Below are positions 22,507 through 34,505 of a stretch of 64,000 nt of DNA, one piece after another. Each line of letters starts with the position of its first letter. Position 1 is the first letter of the stretch. The stretch comes from Garcia nutans. Taxonomy: Eukaryota; Streptophyta; Magnoliopsida; Malpighiales; Euphorbiaceae. The stretch spans positions 17,143,001 through 17,207,000 of the forward strand of contig CANTUV010000004.1 in assembly GCA_947685225.1 (NCBI GenBank), read 5' to 3'. The translations under genes were made by a program, and so were the position numbers. Under the pieces are notes generated by a model. It worked only from the letters and a program-made list of their open reading frames with translations, did not search any database and was not told the DNA's origin.

Positions 22507-24203
22507 AAATAATTGTAACACCCCCATACCCTATATAAGTACTGTACATATATCTAGTATATATATACAATACGTATATAAAGTATAAGAATGTCACTTT
22601 TTGTTTCAATTTAAAAACCTGTAACCAATTTCAAGAAATATTATATTAATTTAAAGAACATTTACAAAAGTCATTATTCTTATCAAAAATACAACATAAT
22701 AATATTACATATGTATGCATCACCTTCTAGTTGGTCTCGAGACACTCATACCTTTCTCGTGGCATAGCATCTAGGCATCCAGATCATCCGCATAAATACC
22801 TGCGCGATTACACAACCGCGCTAAGCCCGAGAGCTTAGTAGTACAAATAAATAATAAAGTATACATTACAAAATAATCATACCTTATAATTTTAGCATCA
22901 TGTTTTATTGTTCTCTTACCACGTTTTCCTTTCTCAATGGATTCTTCATATATTGCCACTAATCTCATAAATTAAATACATCACTACATAGCATATTCAC
23001 AACACAATACTTACCCTTTCTATTTCATATACACATATATATATATATATTATTACAACAAAACACCATTCAAACCTTTATAAGAACAATTCTCACAAAT
23101 TCCACATTCACAAACATGTTACACATGATACAACAATTCCATAACCTCATATCTCAACAAAATCAATACATATATTACAAACTCATACTTCATAACATCA
23201 CTTTATTCACAATTCATTAATCTTGAAACACATTTCCATCAAAAGCATTCATTGATCTCATTATTCATTTGTTTCAACATTGTTTCCATATATCTTATTT
23301 ATCAATCATGTTACCATTCATGACTCACATTACACAAAAACAAGCATGGGCCCAAGACACACTAATATGCCATTCAATTTTCAGAGTAATGTTTTGGTTT
23401 ATTTATCTCATTTATCAATATCATAGACCCAACTAGGCTTCAAGGATTAGATTCAACCAAGCTTCAAGGGGAGCAAAGCATGCTAAGCTTTAACCCAACT
23501 TGGCTTCAAGAACCAACCCAACCTAGCTTCAAGGGTGTTAACATCTCAATTAGGCTTCAAGGATTCAATCCAACCTAACTTCAAGAGATTGTTACACTTA
23601 TTAGGCATGCCACCAACAACAAACTCTGAAAATGGAATAACACATTAGCTATACAATTCATTTATCAATTTCATTCTCAATTGAATTCTCATAGCCAATA
23701 ACAATGGCATCACATTTCATTTGAGTAATCATAGCCAATAACAATTGCTTCATATCACATTTGAATCATCATAGTCATTAACAATGACCTCACAATATAT
23801 TATAATATTTCATTATTCAATTGTATATAAGCAATTACTTTATCATATTCTTCATAATATATCTATAGCATCATTGCAATTCACAAGATTCACAATGCAT
23901 AAAACAATACATTGTTCATATGCATCATCATTATCACCAAATCATGTTAATCAATTCATTACTCAAATATATATAATCAATGGCATTGCACATACTTTTT
24001 CAATGATTATTATATTTCCCACATTTCCTATATCATCATTAATATATACATAACCATTCCCATTATTCCTAGATTTAGAATCTTCCATATCCATTTGGTT
24101 GAATCATTATTGTTTTAAATGTGTCTAGGTACAAAAGACCCTTTGAAGATTCAACAATGTAAGAAGAACAAATAACAAACACAAATAGCAAATACCCTCA
24201 AAG

Positions 24204-24497
24204 GACACGGCCAAGCTTGTGGCCGTGTCTCCCAATTCAACATTTCAGTAGCAAACACGGGCACAGGACACGGCCAAGCTTGTGGCCGTGTCTCTCAATC
24301 CAAAAATCCAGTGGCAGACACGAGCAAGGAACACGGCCGTGTCTCTCAATATAAACTAGGCAGTGGCAAACACAGTCAAGGGACACGGCCAAGCCAGTGG
24401 CCGTGTCTCTCCAAAACTCATCCAACACGGCCAAGTTTGCCCTAACTTGGCCGTGTCTCTCACAACTTGGCCGTGTCTCTCACAACTTGGCCGTGTT
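24204..24497 (-). repeat. ACACGGCC palindrome array in second LTR
   Basis: As at 17911-18190, with better-preserved arms: 24204-24229 has perfect arms GACACGGCC and GGCCGTGTC. One extra terminal unit is present. Confidence 0.85.
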
Positions 24498-25020
24498 CTT
24501 CAATGATTCAAAAACCAAATACTTCAAAACTCATCCAAGCCCTTCAAAATTCACATCACAACACTTTTAATCATCATCTTTGTTATATTTATCAATTTTC
24601 TATCACCTTAACATTTATATAACTTCATTATAGCATCATACTAACAAAATATATATACATCACTATAATCAATTACTCAAAGTACCAATTCATTTATTCA
24701 AAACCCTAATTCAACCATTCATCATCACCCTCACAATTTCCCCAACTTATCATCACTTAAATACCAAGTTAACACCTTTACACACTTCAATCTTTCATTA
24801 TCATCATCTCACAAACCACTTATCTCAAACATAACCTCAATCAAGAGAAATCAAAACAAGAAGATGAAAACTTACATATATATATAATCACAAAAATTAA
24901 CTTCAAGAAATGAGTACTTACATGAATAGCTTGCCAAATCTTCAACTCCACTTGCAAATCTCTTGATCTCCTTTAGTCTTTGGTGTAAATTGAAGCAAAA
25001 TCATCTTTCTCTCTCTAGCT

Positions 25021-25042
25021 TCTCTCTCTCTCTCTCTCTCTC
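25021..25042. repeat. CT microsatellite
   Basis: Counterpart of 18709-18731. Confidence 0.9.
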
Positions 25043-25102
25043 GTGCACTAAGAAGAAAATGAAGAAGAAGAAGAATGAATCTTCTTTCTTCGTTCTTATC
25101 CA

Positions 25103-25105
<3 letters not shown>

Positions 25106-25180
<75 letters not shown>
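25106..25180. repeat. ATA microsatellite
   Basis: Longer counterpart of 18796-18853, with one AAC interruption. Confidence 0.9.
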
Positions 25181-25181
<1 letters not shown>

Positions 25182-25490
25182 TTAGGACACTTAAATCTCC
25201 ACCACACACACAATTCCTTTTGACTTTCTTCATCTTTTTCTCTTTTTGTGCTTATCATCATTATTATTATTCATTAATTATACAAATATATATATATATA
25301 TATACAACACACTTTTCCTACACCATTTTATACATCATGTATATGTGATGTATATGTGGGTATATATATATGTCATATATTTTGCATTTATTTTTCCTAC
25401 ATCTTCTCTTCACTTTCCCTTCAATACACACATTGAATCCAAAAACAACAATAACCCCAACACTTTTAGGGTATAATATGGGATATTACA

Positions 25491-25495
25491 AAACG
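25491..25495 (+). repeat. Target-site duplication AAACG, right
   Basis: Repeats 16218-16222. After it the type B leader continues with TCCAAGAG. Confidence 0.95.
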
Positions 25496-25785
25496 TCCAA
25501 GAGAATTTTTCGAAAATAAGATACCCCATGTTGGTACTTTATTAACCATATACCTAGGAAAAGAGACTTGCCATTCATGTGTGGATGTTATAAGGTTGAA
25601 AGGGACATTTTACTTACCTTTGTCTATTGTTTGTGCATACATACATGCATACAATTGCATCCCATATCATTAATCCTTTCTGGCTCACAGCCCTAGATTA
25701 CGACAATTCAAAAGCTTAGGACAATCTGACCTATGTCGGAGATGAAGAATCTAGTAGCAACTCAATCACTTGCTCACCAAAAGCA
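25496..25785 (+). other. Leader of second type B element, right part
   Basis: Continues the leader broken at 16222 (GATACCCCATGTTGG..., CATACATGCATACA) up to the gag start codon position. Confidence 0.85.
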
Positions 25786-25826
25786 ATGGAGCCCTAAAAA
25801 AATTCAAAGAATGGTGGATGATGCCC
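25786..25826 (+). pseudogene. gag: gag remnant, first codons only (type B)
   Basis: ATG GAG CCC then TAA, and an extra base, where sister copies read MEPEQIQ. Homology resumes in a shifted frame (KIQRMVDDA) and ends at 25826, where the PMD-bearing segment begins. The rest of gag and all of pol are missing. Confidence 0.85.
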
Positions 25827-25834
25827 ACTATTCT

Positions 25835-28206
25835 TACTTAATTACAAGTTTTACTATAAGTTTTTATTACAAATTTTTTATTTTTGTTACTGTGAGGAAG
25901 GAGGCGGTTCATAATCAGACAAAGCCCTAAAAAATCATCACTCGTTGGAGGAGAGGGCATATTATCCATCCAATATCCGCTCGAAGAAGGAATATCTAAA
26001 CCTCCAGGCCTTCGAAAATCGGTTCTATCATTGCCTAAACAGGGAGTTGGTATATCATGGACAACAGTCCAGGATCCTCTTGATGAAGAGGCATTTGGTT
26101 CCCTCATGCCCTGAAATCGAAAGTATCGGAAGTCCCGTGCCTCTTGTTGATACATTTCCTCAAAATGGGCCGCATGTCGACGACTCGCAGCTAATTCCTT
26201 CTAAAGCTTCCTATTTTGCTCCTCAACCATATGCTGTGAGCCAGAAAAGGAAAGGGTAAATCCATACATTTTCATGCATACATGCAAGCATACATCATTA
26301 TGGGATAAGATTGATTGACCAGGTAACTCAGATCAAAGCTCTGCGAATCAGATGGCACATCTAAATGAGAAGGGGCAAATAGAGAAAACTATCACTGTAT
26401 CGGGGTATCATACAGAGGGACAACCCCATAGTCAGAGGAACCAGTAGCCTGTAATGATCATATAAATAATCAGAATAGATAAATAAAGAGACAGTTGTAA
26501 TGACAAAGTGATAGCTACCTGAAAAGTGCCAGCCCCGAAATTGCCATGGGTTTGAGAAGAAGGCTCCTCCTCATCTTCTACATCATCCTCATCCTCATCC
26601 ACTTCCTCATCTTCTTCATCCTCTCCTTGCTCTACATCTATTTCTTCTTCACCTCCAGACAGCCAACGGACACTAGTAGGTGACACTTCAAAACTTAGCA
26701 GATAATCCTGGATAAATTGAGCATATGACATGTCCGGTGAGAGTAGGAAGTCATGAATATTGAAACAAATACAGGAATGACTCTAAAAGGGCTTTGGCAT
26801 TGCTGTAATATTCAGAACAAATGATGGAATATCAACTGGTACTCTGCGCCGGTTAGGTCCAAGGAACCAGTCATGTACTCTATCGCCTAGAAACCACCCA
26901 CTAGAGATCGGGCCAACCATAATTTGATGAGAGTTGTGTAAAGGCATGGCATCAGTCATGCATCTAATCCAGCTATTTTTCTCTTCGGCTCTCCACCAGG
27001 AAGTATCCACTTGCAGAAAAGCAAACCGATAATTTATCTTTTATCATAGGTTTGATATTAATATTAACATTTTTCTTACTTGATCCCAGGTCAGACGACT
27101 CAAGTGGTAACGGTGAGAGTGCACATGGTGACTCTCGGACACTTCCCTGCGACCCGACAACCAAACACCTAGCCTTGGAAAATTGACTCGTGGCTGTGTA
27201 ATGTTTAGAACCCTCACCAAGTTATGCTCGTATACCCAGACTTGTACATGAAAGAGAAAATCAAGCCTATGCACATGCATTGTGTGGATCAATAATTTTA
27301 AAGGAAATATCACCTCAGCAATGGCCGCAAAACCAATAAAGGATCTTTTCTTCCTGCAGAGCACATCAAAACCATGATAAAGACAAGCTAGACCAGCTTC
27401 CCCCCATGCATAAGAAGGTACGTGATCCAAGTCAGAAGGGCACGCAATACAGATAAGTGAATGGCAGACTCGGTGCTACCCAAAATGGTTGCTCCCAACA
27501 AATATAACAAAAATCCCCGAGTATATTGTTTTGCCCTCTCACCCTGCATGGGTCGAGTGTACTTTACCCAATACTCTCGGATGGGCTCATATTGGATCTT
27601 ATACGACTTCCTATATCAGGGCTTGACATTGATCAACTGTCAACTTTCTTCTTCTTTCAAAATATTTCTGGTCAAAGGAACGGGGGTTCAATCACATCGG
27701 AGGCCGGTTATAGCAGCAAAGTCAACCGAACCAATTGTCATCTCTCCAATGGGCAAATGAAAAAGTATGAGTTATGTCCAACCATCATTCTGCAAGCGCC
27801 TGGATCACACTCTGGTCTATTTGATAGCCTCGTAATGGTAATTGCAAAACAAAGTCCTCAAAACCACTATCCTGCACCATTCTCTTTACTGCAGGCGGGG
27901 CCTGGTCATACCACTTACGGACCTTGTGAATATTTACTCCACTTTAATATCGCAACCATCATGCTGTCCAAATACAGGTAAGTCCAGGTAAGTACACATG
28001 TAATTTCCCTCACACATTAAAAAAAATTAAATTAATTAATTAAAAAACTTAAATTAATTAATTAAAAAAATTAAATTAAATTAATTTATTAATTAAAAAA
28101 TTAAAAAATATAATATATATAAAAAAAATAAAAAAATAGAATAATTTTGTATAAATATATAAAGCAATATATCTATGTGAAAAAAATAATAAAAAAATAA
28201 ATAGTA

Positions 28207-28237
<31 letters not shown>

Positions 28238-28600
28238 TAAAAATAGGACACAAACTAATTTCTCGCACAACAATTGATGTGTTTCATTCTTATATAATCA
28301 TTTTACGTTAAAAGTTTCATGCTTAAATTTGTAGATTTTGTCAAATAAATTCTGCTACATAGATATTTTTGTATATCAATTTTCATACTTATTATTGTAT
28401 AATCTACATGAATATAATTATACTAATAAATCTTGCAATAAATTACTTATATGTATAGGAAAGTATCACTTACCGGTGTTTTATCTTTGGAACTCCGATG
28501 GAGATGCATGCCGGGTAACATCGGAATTTGCACAATTTCATTATCTCAAAGGTAAGAAATCAATTCATTATTTGATCGAGTCCTGAAAGAGTGTTGGACG
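25835..28600 (-). pseudogene. Plant mobile domain (PMD) gene remnant, copy 1
   Basis: Antisense to the surrounding element. Minus-strand pieces in order: N-terminal region (about 27985-27800) with PMD-like text; TFHFPIGEMT-like block near 27740; SYAWGEAGLACLY and RKKRSFIGFAAIAE (27430-27320); an intron of about 90 bases with GT/AG ends; WVYEHN...LTWDQ (27245-27080); a second intron starting GTAAGA; DTSWWRAEEKNSWIRCM...FLGDRVHDW (27010-26790); an acidic Glu/Asp run (26660-26570); and a coiled-coil-like tail with RRHAAHFEEMYQQEARDF. PMD proteins (MAIN/MAIL1 group) are plant-specific and are also carried by transposons; host members act in the nucleus in silencing and development. It is broken: TGA in the EWWLD motif, frameshifts near 27930, 27765 and 27440, and TAG near 26787. 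Exon limits are my reading. Confidence 0.78.
28016..28260. repeat. AT-rich low-complexity stretch
   Basis: TTAATTAATTAAAAAA repeats followed by AAT triplets, near the 5' end of PMD copy 1. Copy 2 (31850-32060) is AT-rich here but lacks the TTAATTAA repeats. Confidence 0.8.
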
Positions 28601-28609
28601 CCTGCCATG

Positions 28610-29680
28610 GTAAATGAATAGTCAAGACCATGAAGATAGTTGAAGTTCTCAAGACCATAAGGGTAGTTGAAGTTCTCAAGATGATAAAGGTAGTTGAAGA
28701 TCACCTGAATTACATCAAATGTCACAAATAAAGTTAGGACTAAAGCAGATTAATACCACTCCACTCATCCATTATTGGAAATATAAGTTGGTACAAACAA
28801 GACAACTCTTTTAGAGCTATAACAAAAAAAAAGAAGAAGAAGAAAACAAAACAAAAAAAAGAGAAAAGATAAAAAAGAAAAAAAAAGAAAAAAAACCCAA
28901 AGAGGTGGTTCAGAAAGCCAACTGAGTTCTCTTTTACCTAAAGCAGCAAAAGGCTTCCATTTGGTTTATAAGGACAGTTTGACTTGAATTGGTACAACCC
29001 AACCAAAGATTTGATCAAAATCAAAGAAAAAGAAGAATGACCATCCAGTTCTTGAAAGTTCTATACTTGACAGTCCTACAAAGAAGAAGGATAAAATGAT
29101 AGAATGCTCAAAGAAAGAGAAGAGTTAGAGTGATAAAGAAAAGGAAAAAGAAGAAAAGAAACAAATTTGGGTACTAAACTTTTTACAAGGGAAAAGACTA
29201 TCCCAATCAAGATCCAGATTAATGCTAAGAAGATAGAAGAAATTTGGAGTCTTGCAAGATTGCTTCCAACTGCCTAAAATTCAAACAAAAAATTTGTTTG
29301 TCCATTGTGTCACATCAGCTCCTATATCAAAAAGGCCTTCATTTAACACGTGTCCCTTATAGACCCCATTTCAAGCCTATTAAAGACTTGTTGATCTCTC
29401 TTGGTAGGTAGAGTCTATTAGTGGAGATAGTTTGGATAAGTATGCATATGAGATAGACCATATTCAAACTCAATGAGACCTTTGACTAAGTAATGTGTAT
29501 GTGCCTATCTGAAGTGCAACAGTTCTTGCTTAAATAGAAATGATTCCCAAGTTTAGTATGGTAACTAGGGCTGTGATGTTATAGATATGTTAATTTAGAA
29601 ATTTGAGTCCCGAGATACTATGGCACTGATTTGACGAAGCCACTGTATCTAATTAAAAAAAGTGTATTAAAAAAAATTCA
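28610..29680 (+). other. Type B internal non-coding segment between the two PMD copies
   Basis: Collinear with 3190-4320 of the type A element: 27-base minisatellite (28620-28705, about 3 units), A/G-rich tract (28815-28905), then sequence up to a point matching the 'GACATTGATTTGGCAAAGCC' region. It shows that PMD copy 1 lies within an Ogre-like element's own sequence. Confidence 0.8.
28620..28705 (+). repeat. 27-base minisatellite, about 3 units
   Basis: Same GATAGTTGAAGTTCTCAAG unit as at 3200 and 50789. Confidence 0.75.
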
Positions 29681-29689
29681 TCATTACCA

Positions 29690-32265
29690 TTTTTGCTTAC
29701 TTTTATTACAAGTTTTATATTTTTGTCACTGTGAGGAAGGAGGCTGTTCATAATCAGACAATGCCCTAAAAAAAATCATCACCCATTGCAGGAGGGGGCA
29801 TATTATCCGTCTAATATTTGCTCGAAGAAGAAATATCTAAAACTCCAGGATTTCAAAAATTGGTTCTATCATCGCCTAAATAGGGAGGTGGTATATCATG
29901 GATAACAGTTCAGGATCCCCTTGATGAAGAGGCATTTGGTTCCCTCATGCCCTGAAATCAAAAGTATCGAAAGTCCCATGCCTCTTGTTGATACATTTCC
30001 TCAAAATGGGCCGCATGTCGATGACTCACAACTAATTCTTCTTGAAGCTTCCTATTTTACTCCTCAAGCATCCACTGTGAGCTAGAAAAGGAAAGGGTAA
30101 GTCCATACATTTTCATGCATATATGCAAGCATACATCATTATGGGATAAGAATGACTGACCAGGTAACTCAGATCAAAGCTCTGTGAATCAGATGGCACA
30201 TCTAAATGAGAAGGGGCAAATGGAGAAAACTGTCGCTGTATCAAGGTATCATACAGAGGGACAGCCCCATAGTCAGAGGAACCAGCAGCCTACAATGATC
30301 ATAGAAATAATCAGAATAGATAAATGAAGAGACAGTTGTAATGACAAAGTGATAGCTACTTGGAAAGTGCCAGCCCCAGAATTGCCATGGGATTGAGAAG
30401 AAGGCTCCTCCTCATCTTCTTCCTCATCCTCATCCTCTTCCTCATATTCTTCATCTTCTCCTCGCTCCGCTTCTATTTCTTCTTCACCTCCAGACAACCC
30501 ACGGACACCAGCAGGTGACACTTAAAATCTTTGCAGATGATCTTGGATAAATTGAGCATATGACACATCCGGTAAGAGTAGGAAGTCATGAACATCGAAA
30601 CCATTATGGGAACGACTCAAAAAGTGCTCCGGCATTGCTATAGTGTTCAGACCAAATGATGGAATATCAACTGGTACTCTGCACCGGTTAGGTCCAAGGA
30701 GCCAATCATGTACTCTGTCGCCTAGAAACCACCCACAAGAGGCCGGGCTAGCGATAATTTTATGAGAGTTGTACAAAGGCATTACTTTAGTCATGCATCT
30801 AATCCAGCCATTTTTATCTTCGGCTCTCCACCAGGCTATATCCACCTGTAGAAAAGAAAACCGATAATTTATCTTTTATCATAAGTTTGATATTAATATT
30901 AACATTTTTGTTACTTGATCCCAGGTCAGACGACTCAAGTGGTAAGGGTGAGAGTGTACATGGTGACTCCCGGACACTTCCCTGTGACCCGATAACCGAA
31001 TGCCCAATCTTGGAAAATTGACTCATGGCTGTGTAATGTTTGGAACCCTCACCAAGTTATGATCATATGCCCACACCTGTACATGAAAGAGAAAATCAAG
31101 CCTATGCACATGCATTGTGTGGATCTATAATTTTAAAGGAAGTAGCACCTCAGCAATGGCTGCGAAACCAATAAAGGATCTTTTCTTCCTACAGAGCACA
31201 TCAAAACTGTGATAAAGACAAGCTAGACTAGCTTCCCCCCATGCATAAGAAGATATGTGATCCAAGTCAGAAAGGGTGTGTAACACAGATAAGTGAATGG
31301 CAGACTCGGTGCTACCCAAATTGGTTGCCCCTAACAAAAATATCAAAAATCCCCGAGTATATTATTTTGCCCTCTCACCCTGCACGGGTTGAGTGTACTT
31401 TACCCAATTCTCTCGGATGGGCTCATATTGGATCTTATATGACCTCCTATATCGGGGATTGACACCGATCAATTGCCGAATTTCTTCTTCTTTCAAAATA
31501 TTGTTGGTCAAAGGGACGGGGGTTCCATCACATCGGAGGCCGATTATAGCAGCAAAGTCATCCGAACCAATTGTCATCTCTCCAATGGGAAAATGAAAAG
31601 TATGAGTTGTGTCCAACCATCATTCTATAAGTGCCTGGATCACGCTGCAGCTATTTGATAGCCCCGTGCTGGTAATTGCAAAATGAAGTCCTCAAAACCA
31701 CTTTCCCGCACCATTTTCTTTACTGCAGGCGGGGCCTGGTCATACCACTTACGGGCCTTGTAAATATTTTTCCCCACTTTAATATTGCAACCATCATGCT
31801 GTCCAAATACAGGTAAGTACACATGTAATTTTCCTCACACACTTTTGAAAAAGTATAACTATAATAATAAATTAATAAAAATAAATAATAGTAACATAAA
31901 ATAGTAAATAATATAGAATATATTAAATAATAAAAAGTAAAATAATTTTGCATAAATATATAAAGCAATATATTTATGTATATAATAAATAAAAAATTTT
32001 AAAAATAAAGAAATAAAAATAAAAAAGGGACACATACAAATAATTTCTCGCACAATAATTGATGTGTTTCATTCTTATACAATCATTTTAGTACATCAAA
32101 AGTTTCATGCATAAATTTGTAGATTTTGTTATACAAATAAATTTTGCTACATAGGTATTTTTGAATATTAACTTTCATACTCATTCTTGTATAATCTACA
32201 TGAACATGATTACACTAACAAATCTTGCAATAAATTACTTATATGTATGAAAAAGTACCACTTAC
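29690..32265 (-). pseudogene. Plant mobile domain (PMD) gene remnant, copy 2 (main part)
   Basis: Duplicate of 25835-28600, better preserved in its N-terminal half. Minus-strand landmarks: WYDQAPPAVKKMVRESGF (about 31770-31690), HTFHFPIGEMTI and GLRCDGTPV (31610-31530), ISSYAWGEASLACLYHSF (31255-31200), WWRAEDKNGWIRCM and FLGDRVHDWLLGP (30840-30700), an acidic Glu/Asp run (30480-30400), then the HAAHFEEMYQQEA tail (about 30020-29970). It shares with copy 1 the TGA in the EWWLD motif. Its own lesions are a one-base deletion near 31650, a TAA replacing Gln near 31365, a TAA near 30524 and a TGA in the tail near 29960. Its 5' part was separated by the type C insertion and resumes at 42744. No translated product is expected. 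Confidence 0.8.
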
Positions 32266-32270
32266 CGGTG
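32266..32270 (+). repeat. Target-site duplication CGGTG, left
   Basis: CGGTG before the type C element; CAGTG follows it (42739-42743), one mismatch. The uninterrupted duplicate at about 28470-28485 reads CTTACCGGTGTTTTATC, confirming the original site. Confidence 0.88.
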
Positions 32271-34486
32271 TGTAGACCCTTAATTTTTGACCCAATCCGG
32301 TCCAATATGTTTTATTTAGTCCAAAATGATTTTTGTTGTCTAATTGGTCCAAAATAATTTTTGTTAAATAATTTTTTGCTTTAGTATCTAATTTTTATTA
32401 ATAAAAAATAAAAATAAACAAATAAAAATCAAAAAATAAAAAATAAAAATAAAAATCAGATTCGGAAAAATCGGCGACGAAAAAATCGTCGCGCAGGCCT
32501 GTGGGCATTTCTCCCGCAGGAATTTCCTGCGGGCGAAATAGCTTTTCCATTTTGCTCGCAGGATTTTCCTGTGAGCAAAATAGATTTTCTATTTCGCCTG
32601 CAGGAAAATCCTGTGGGCGACGCCCTAGCCTGCCCACTGCCGTAGTTTTCTGCGGCACTATTTTTTGCCAGCGTATTTTTTCCTGCGGCAATTTTTTTCG
32701 GCAGCGCAATTTTTTCCAACGCAAATTTTTTGAAACCTAATTCAATTAGGTTTTGGTTTTTTTTTTATTAATATTACATGCCTTAACTAATTAGGAAAAA
32801 ACCACATCAAACCACAATAAATAAGGACCAAAGGCAATTAAATTGGGGAGGCCGAAATCCAACAGTAGGTGGAAAAATTTGAAACCAAATTAGTGAAGGA
32901 AAAGGAGCAATTCAACTTCTTTTTTTCTTGAATAACAGGGGCACGATTTAAGCAATTCAAAGGTAGCAATTGTCTTGGTTCTTGTTCATCCAAGAAGAAC
33001 TATTTTTGGAGAATCAACAAAGGGAGGTATGCGATTCTAATTTTTATTTTATTTTTTCACAGTAGCATAATCTATGAAATTTTATTTTTCAAATAAAAAA
33101 CCTTAGAACTTTAATTTAGTTTTTCCCGAAGTTAAAAACACTAAAACATTACATTATTTTCCAAAAAGACTTAAAATTGTTATTTTTTCTTCTTAAATAT
33201 CTTAAAACTCTAATTAAACATCTTTTTCAACAAAACCAAAATTTGATTCTGTTTCTTTCAAAATTTTAAACTAGGTTCTATTTCATTCAAAAAACCTTAA
33301 TAAACATCTTTTCTATTTATAAAAACTTCAATCCGTTTGTTTAAATTCGTAAAACATCAAATTGTCTTTCTAAACCCTAATTCAAATTCATTACCCGAGA
33401 CCCTAATTCTAAATCCTAAAATCCAAAATTCAACTTTTAAACCTAAAATAGTAAACCCTAACCCTTTAAAACTTTAAACCCTAATTTTTCTAAGCTCTAA
33501 TCCTTTAAAACATTAAAAACCATAAAAACACAAATTTACACAGTAGCTTGAAATCACCATTTAAAACTATGAATCAAAAGTAATTTCAAAGTGTCTAAAA
33601 CCCTAGTTTCATGATTTCACCATTCAAATATTAATTTAGTTAATCAAAGAGTCTTACCAACCTTTTAAAACATAAAACCCTAATTTATCTTAATTCCATA
33701 AAAAGTCACAGTAACTATAATTGGACTTTTATTTGCTTTATTTAATTTTAAATTTGATTATACTATGATTTATTTCTTATGCTTTAATCTATTTAATTTC
33801 AATGCTTGATTTATTTAATTTATCATGGATGGATGCTTATTTTATATTTTAATTAATAGCTTTGATGAATAATTTATTTATGATGAATGATTATTTACTT
33901 TTATCAATTAATTTAGATTTCCAAAAGTTGTAAGAGGTATGTTTCCACTTGGTGTGTACCTCATTAATTAAACATCATGTAATTTAATTTGCTTTTCTAT
34001 TTTAGAATCTATGTAAAGGGCATGTTTCTACCTTTCGGTGGGTGTCCTATTTAGGCATGTGATGTAAGGACATGTTTCCATCTTTGGATGGGTGTCCATT
34101 TATTTGTTTTGTTTGGACATTGCTTTGATTTTAATATAATGATGATTTATTTAAATTATTATGTGTAATATCGATAATATTATTATATTTAAGAATTTTA
34201 TAATATTAAGACCTGCAAAGGAGGCCGGTTCAAATGAACCGAGTGTTGTGGGGCTGTTGGGCCATTTCTCACCTTCCCCACACGTACCCAACTTTCCGAA
34301 CCCATTAGGGGGTTGGGGATTCCTTAGGAATTGAGTCATCCACCCCTTTCTTTTTTCCCGGCCCGTCCGGGTGGTGACTCCATTTTCTCCAGACTTAGGT
34401 CCGTGTTCTCTAAGGCCCCGAGCCTAAACAGTGCCGAAGTCGCAAGAACCATTCCACCGGGAGTGGGACGAAAATCCCCGCTCATA
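32271..34486 (+). repeat. 5' LTR, type C
   Basis: TGTAGACCC to CTCATA (CA end mutated to TA). It contains three GC-rich palindromes (32513-32533, 32554-32576, 32596-32618). The TATA box is damaged: AATAAATA near 32818, where the 3' LTR has TATAAATA. Confidence 0.92.
32513..32618 (+). repeat. Three GC-rich palindromes in type C LTR
   Basis: Arms CCCGCAGGA/TCCTGCGGG around ATT (32513-32533), GCTCGCAGGA/TCCTGTGAGC (32554-32576) and GCCTGCAGGA/TCCTGTGGGC (32596-32618), spaced about 41 bases apart, upstream of the promoter. One is lost by deletion in the 3' LTR (40768-40855). Confidence 0.85.
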
Positions 34487-34487
34487 G

Positions 34488-34505
34488 TGGCGACTCCACT
34501 GGGGA
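34488..34505 (+). other. Primer-binding site, tRNA-Arg
   Basis: TGGCGACTCCACTGGGGA, one base after the LTR. It is fully complementary to the 3' end of plant tRNA-Arg as I remember it. Confidence 0.88.

Larger units (their letters stand above)
16223..25490 (-). mobile_element. Non-autonomous Tekay-type LTR retrotransposon without coding region
   Basis: A complete 9.3 kb element on the minus strand. It has two LTRs of about 2.95 kb, a PBS for initiator tRNA-Met, a PPT, and a perfect 5-base target duplication. The 3.3 kb interior is AT-rich and has no gag or pol motifs in any frame, so it is a large retrotransposon derivative (LARD-like) that must have been copied by another element's enzymes. 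Its LTR shares several blocks with the pol-bearing Tekay copy ending at 58163, which points to that family as helper (inference). The LTRs differ by about two dozen substitutions by my eye count plus microsatellite length, so insertion is recent. Confidence 0.93.
22514..25490 (-). repeat. LTR (5' LTR in element orientation)
   Basis: Near-identical copy of 16223-19154. Differences seen are scattered substitutions (for example TACCTGCGCG against TACCTACGCG), one extra AACTTGGCCGTGTCTCTC unit near 24470, and longer TA and ATA runs. Confidence 0.95.

Noticed and set aside
22176..22538. 120-codon plus-strand frame in the coding-free element
   Set aside because: Composition is AT-rich and it overlaps the PBS and LTR start on the opposite strand. 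No domain; a chance frame.
28076..28273. Tyr/Phe-rich minus-strand frame near PMD copy 1
   Set aside because: AT-rich low-complexity sequence; not kept in copy 2.
32398..32740. Overlapping frames on both strands in the type C LTR, with repeated AGNSC/AGKSC-like text
   Set aside because: They result from the GC-rich palindromes being read in several frames. The 3' LTR copy does not keep them.
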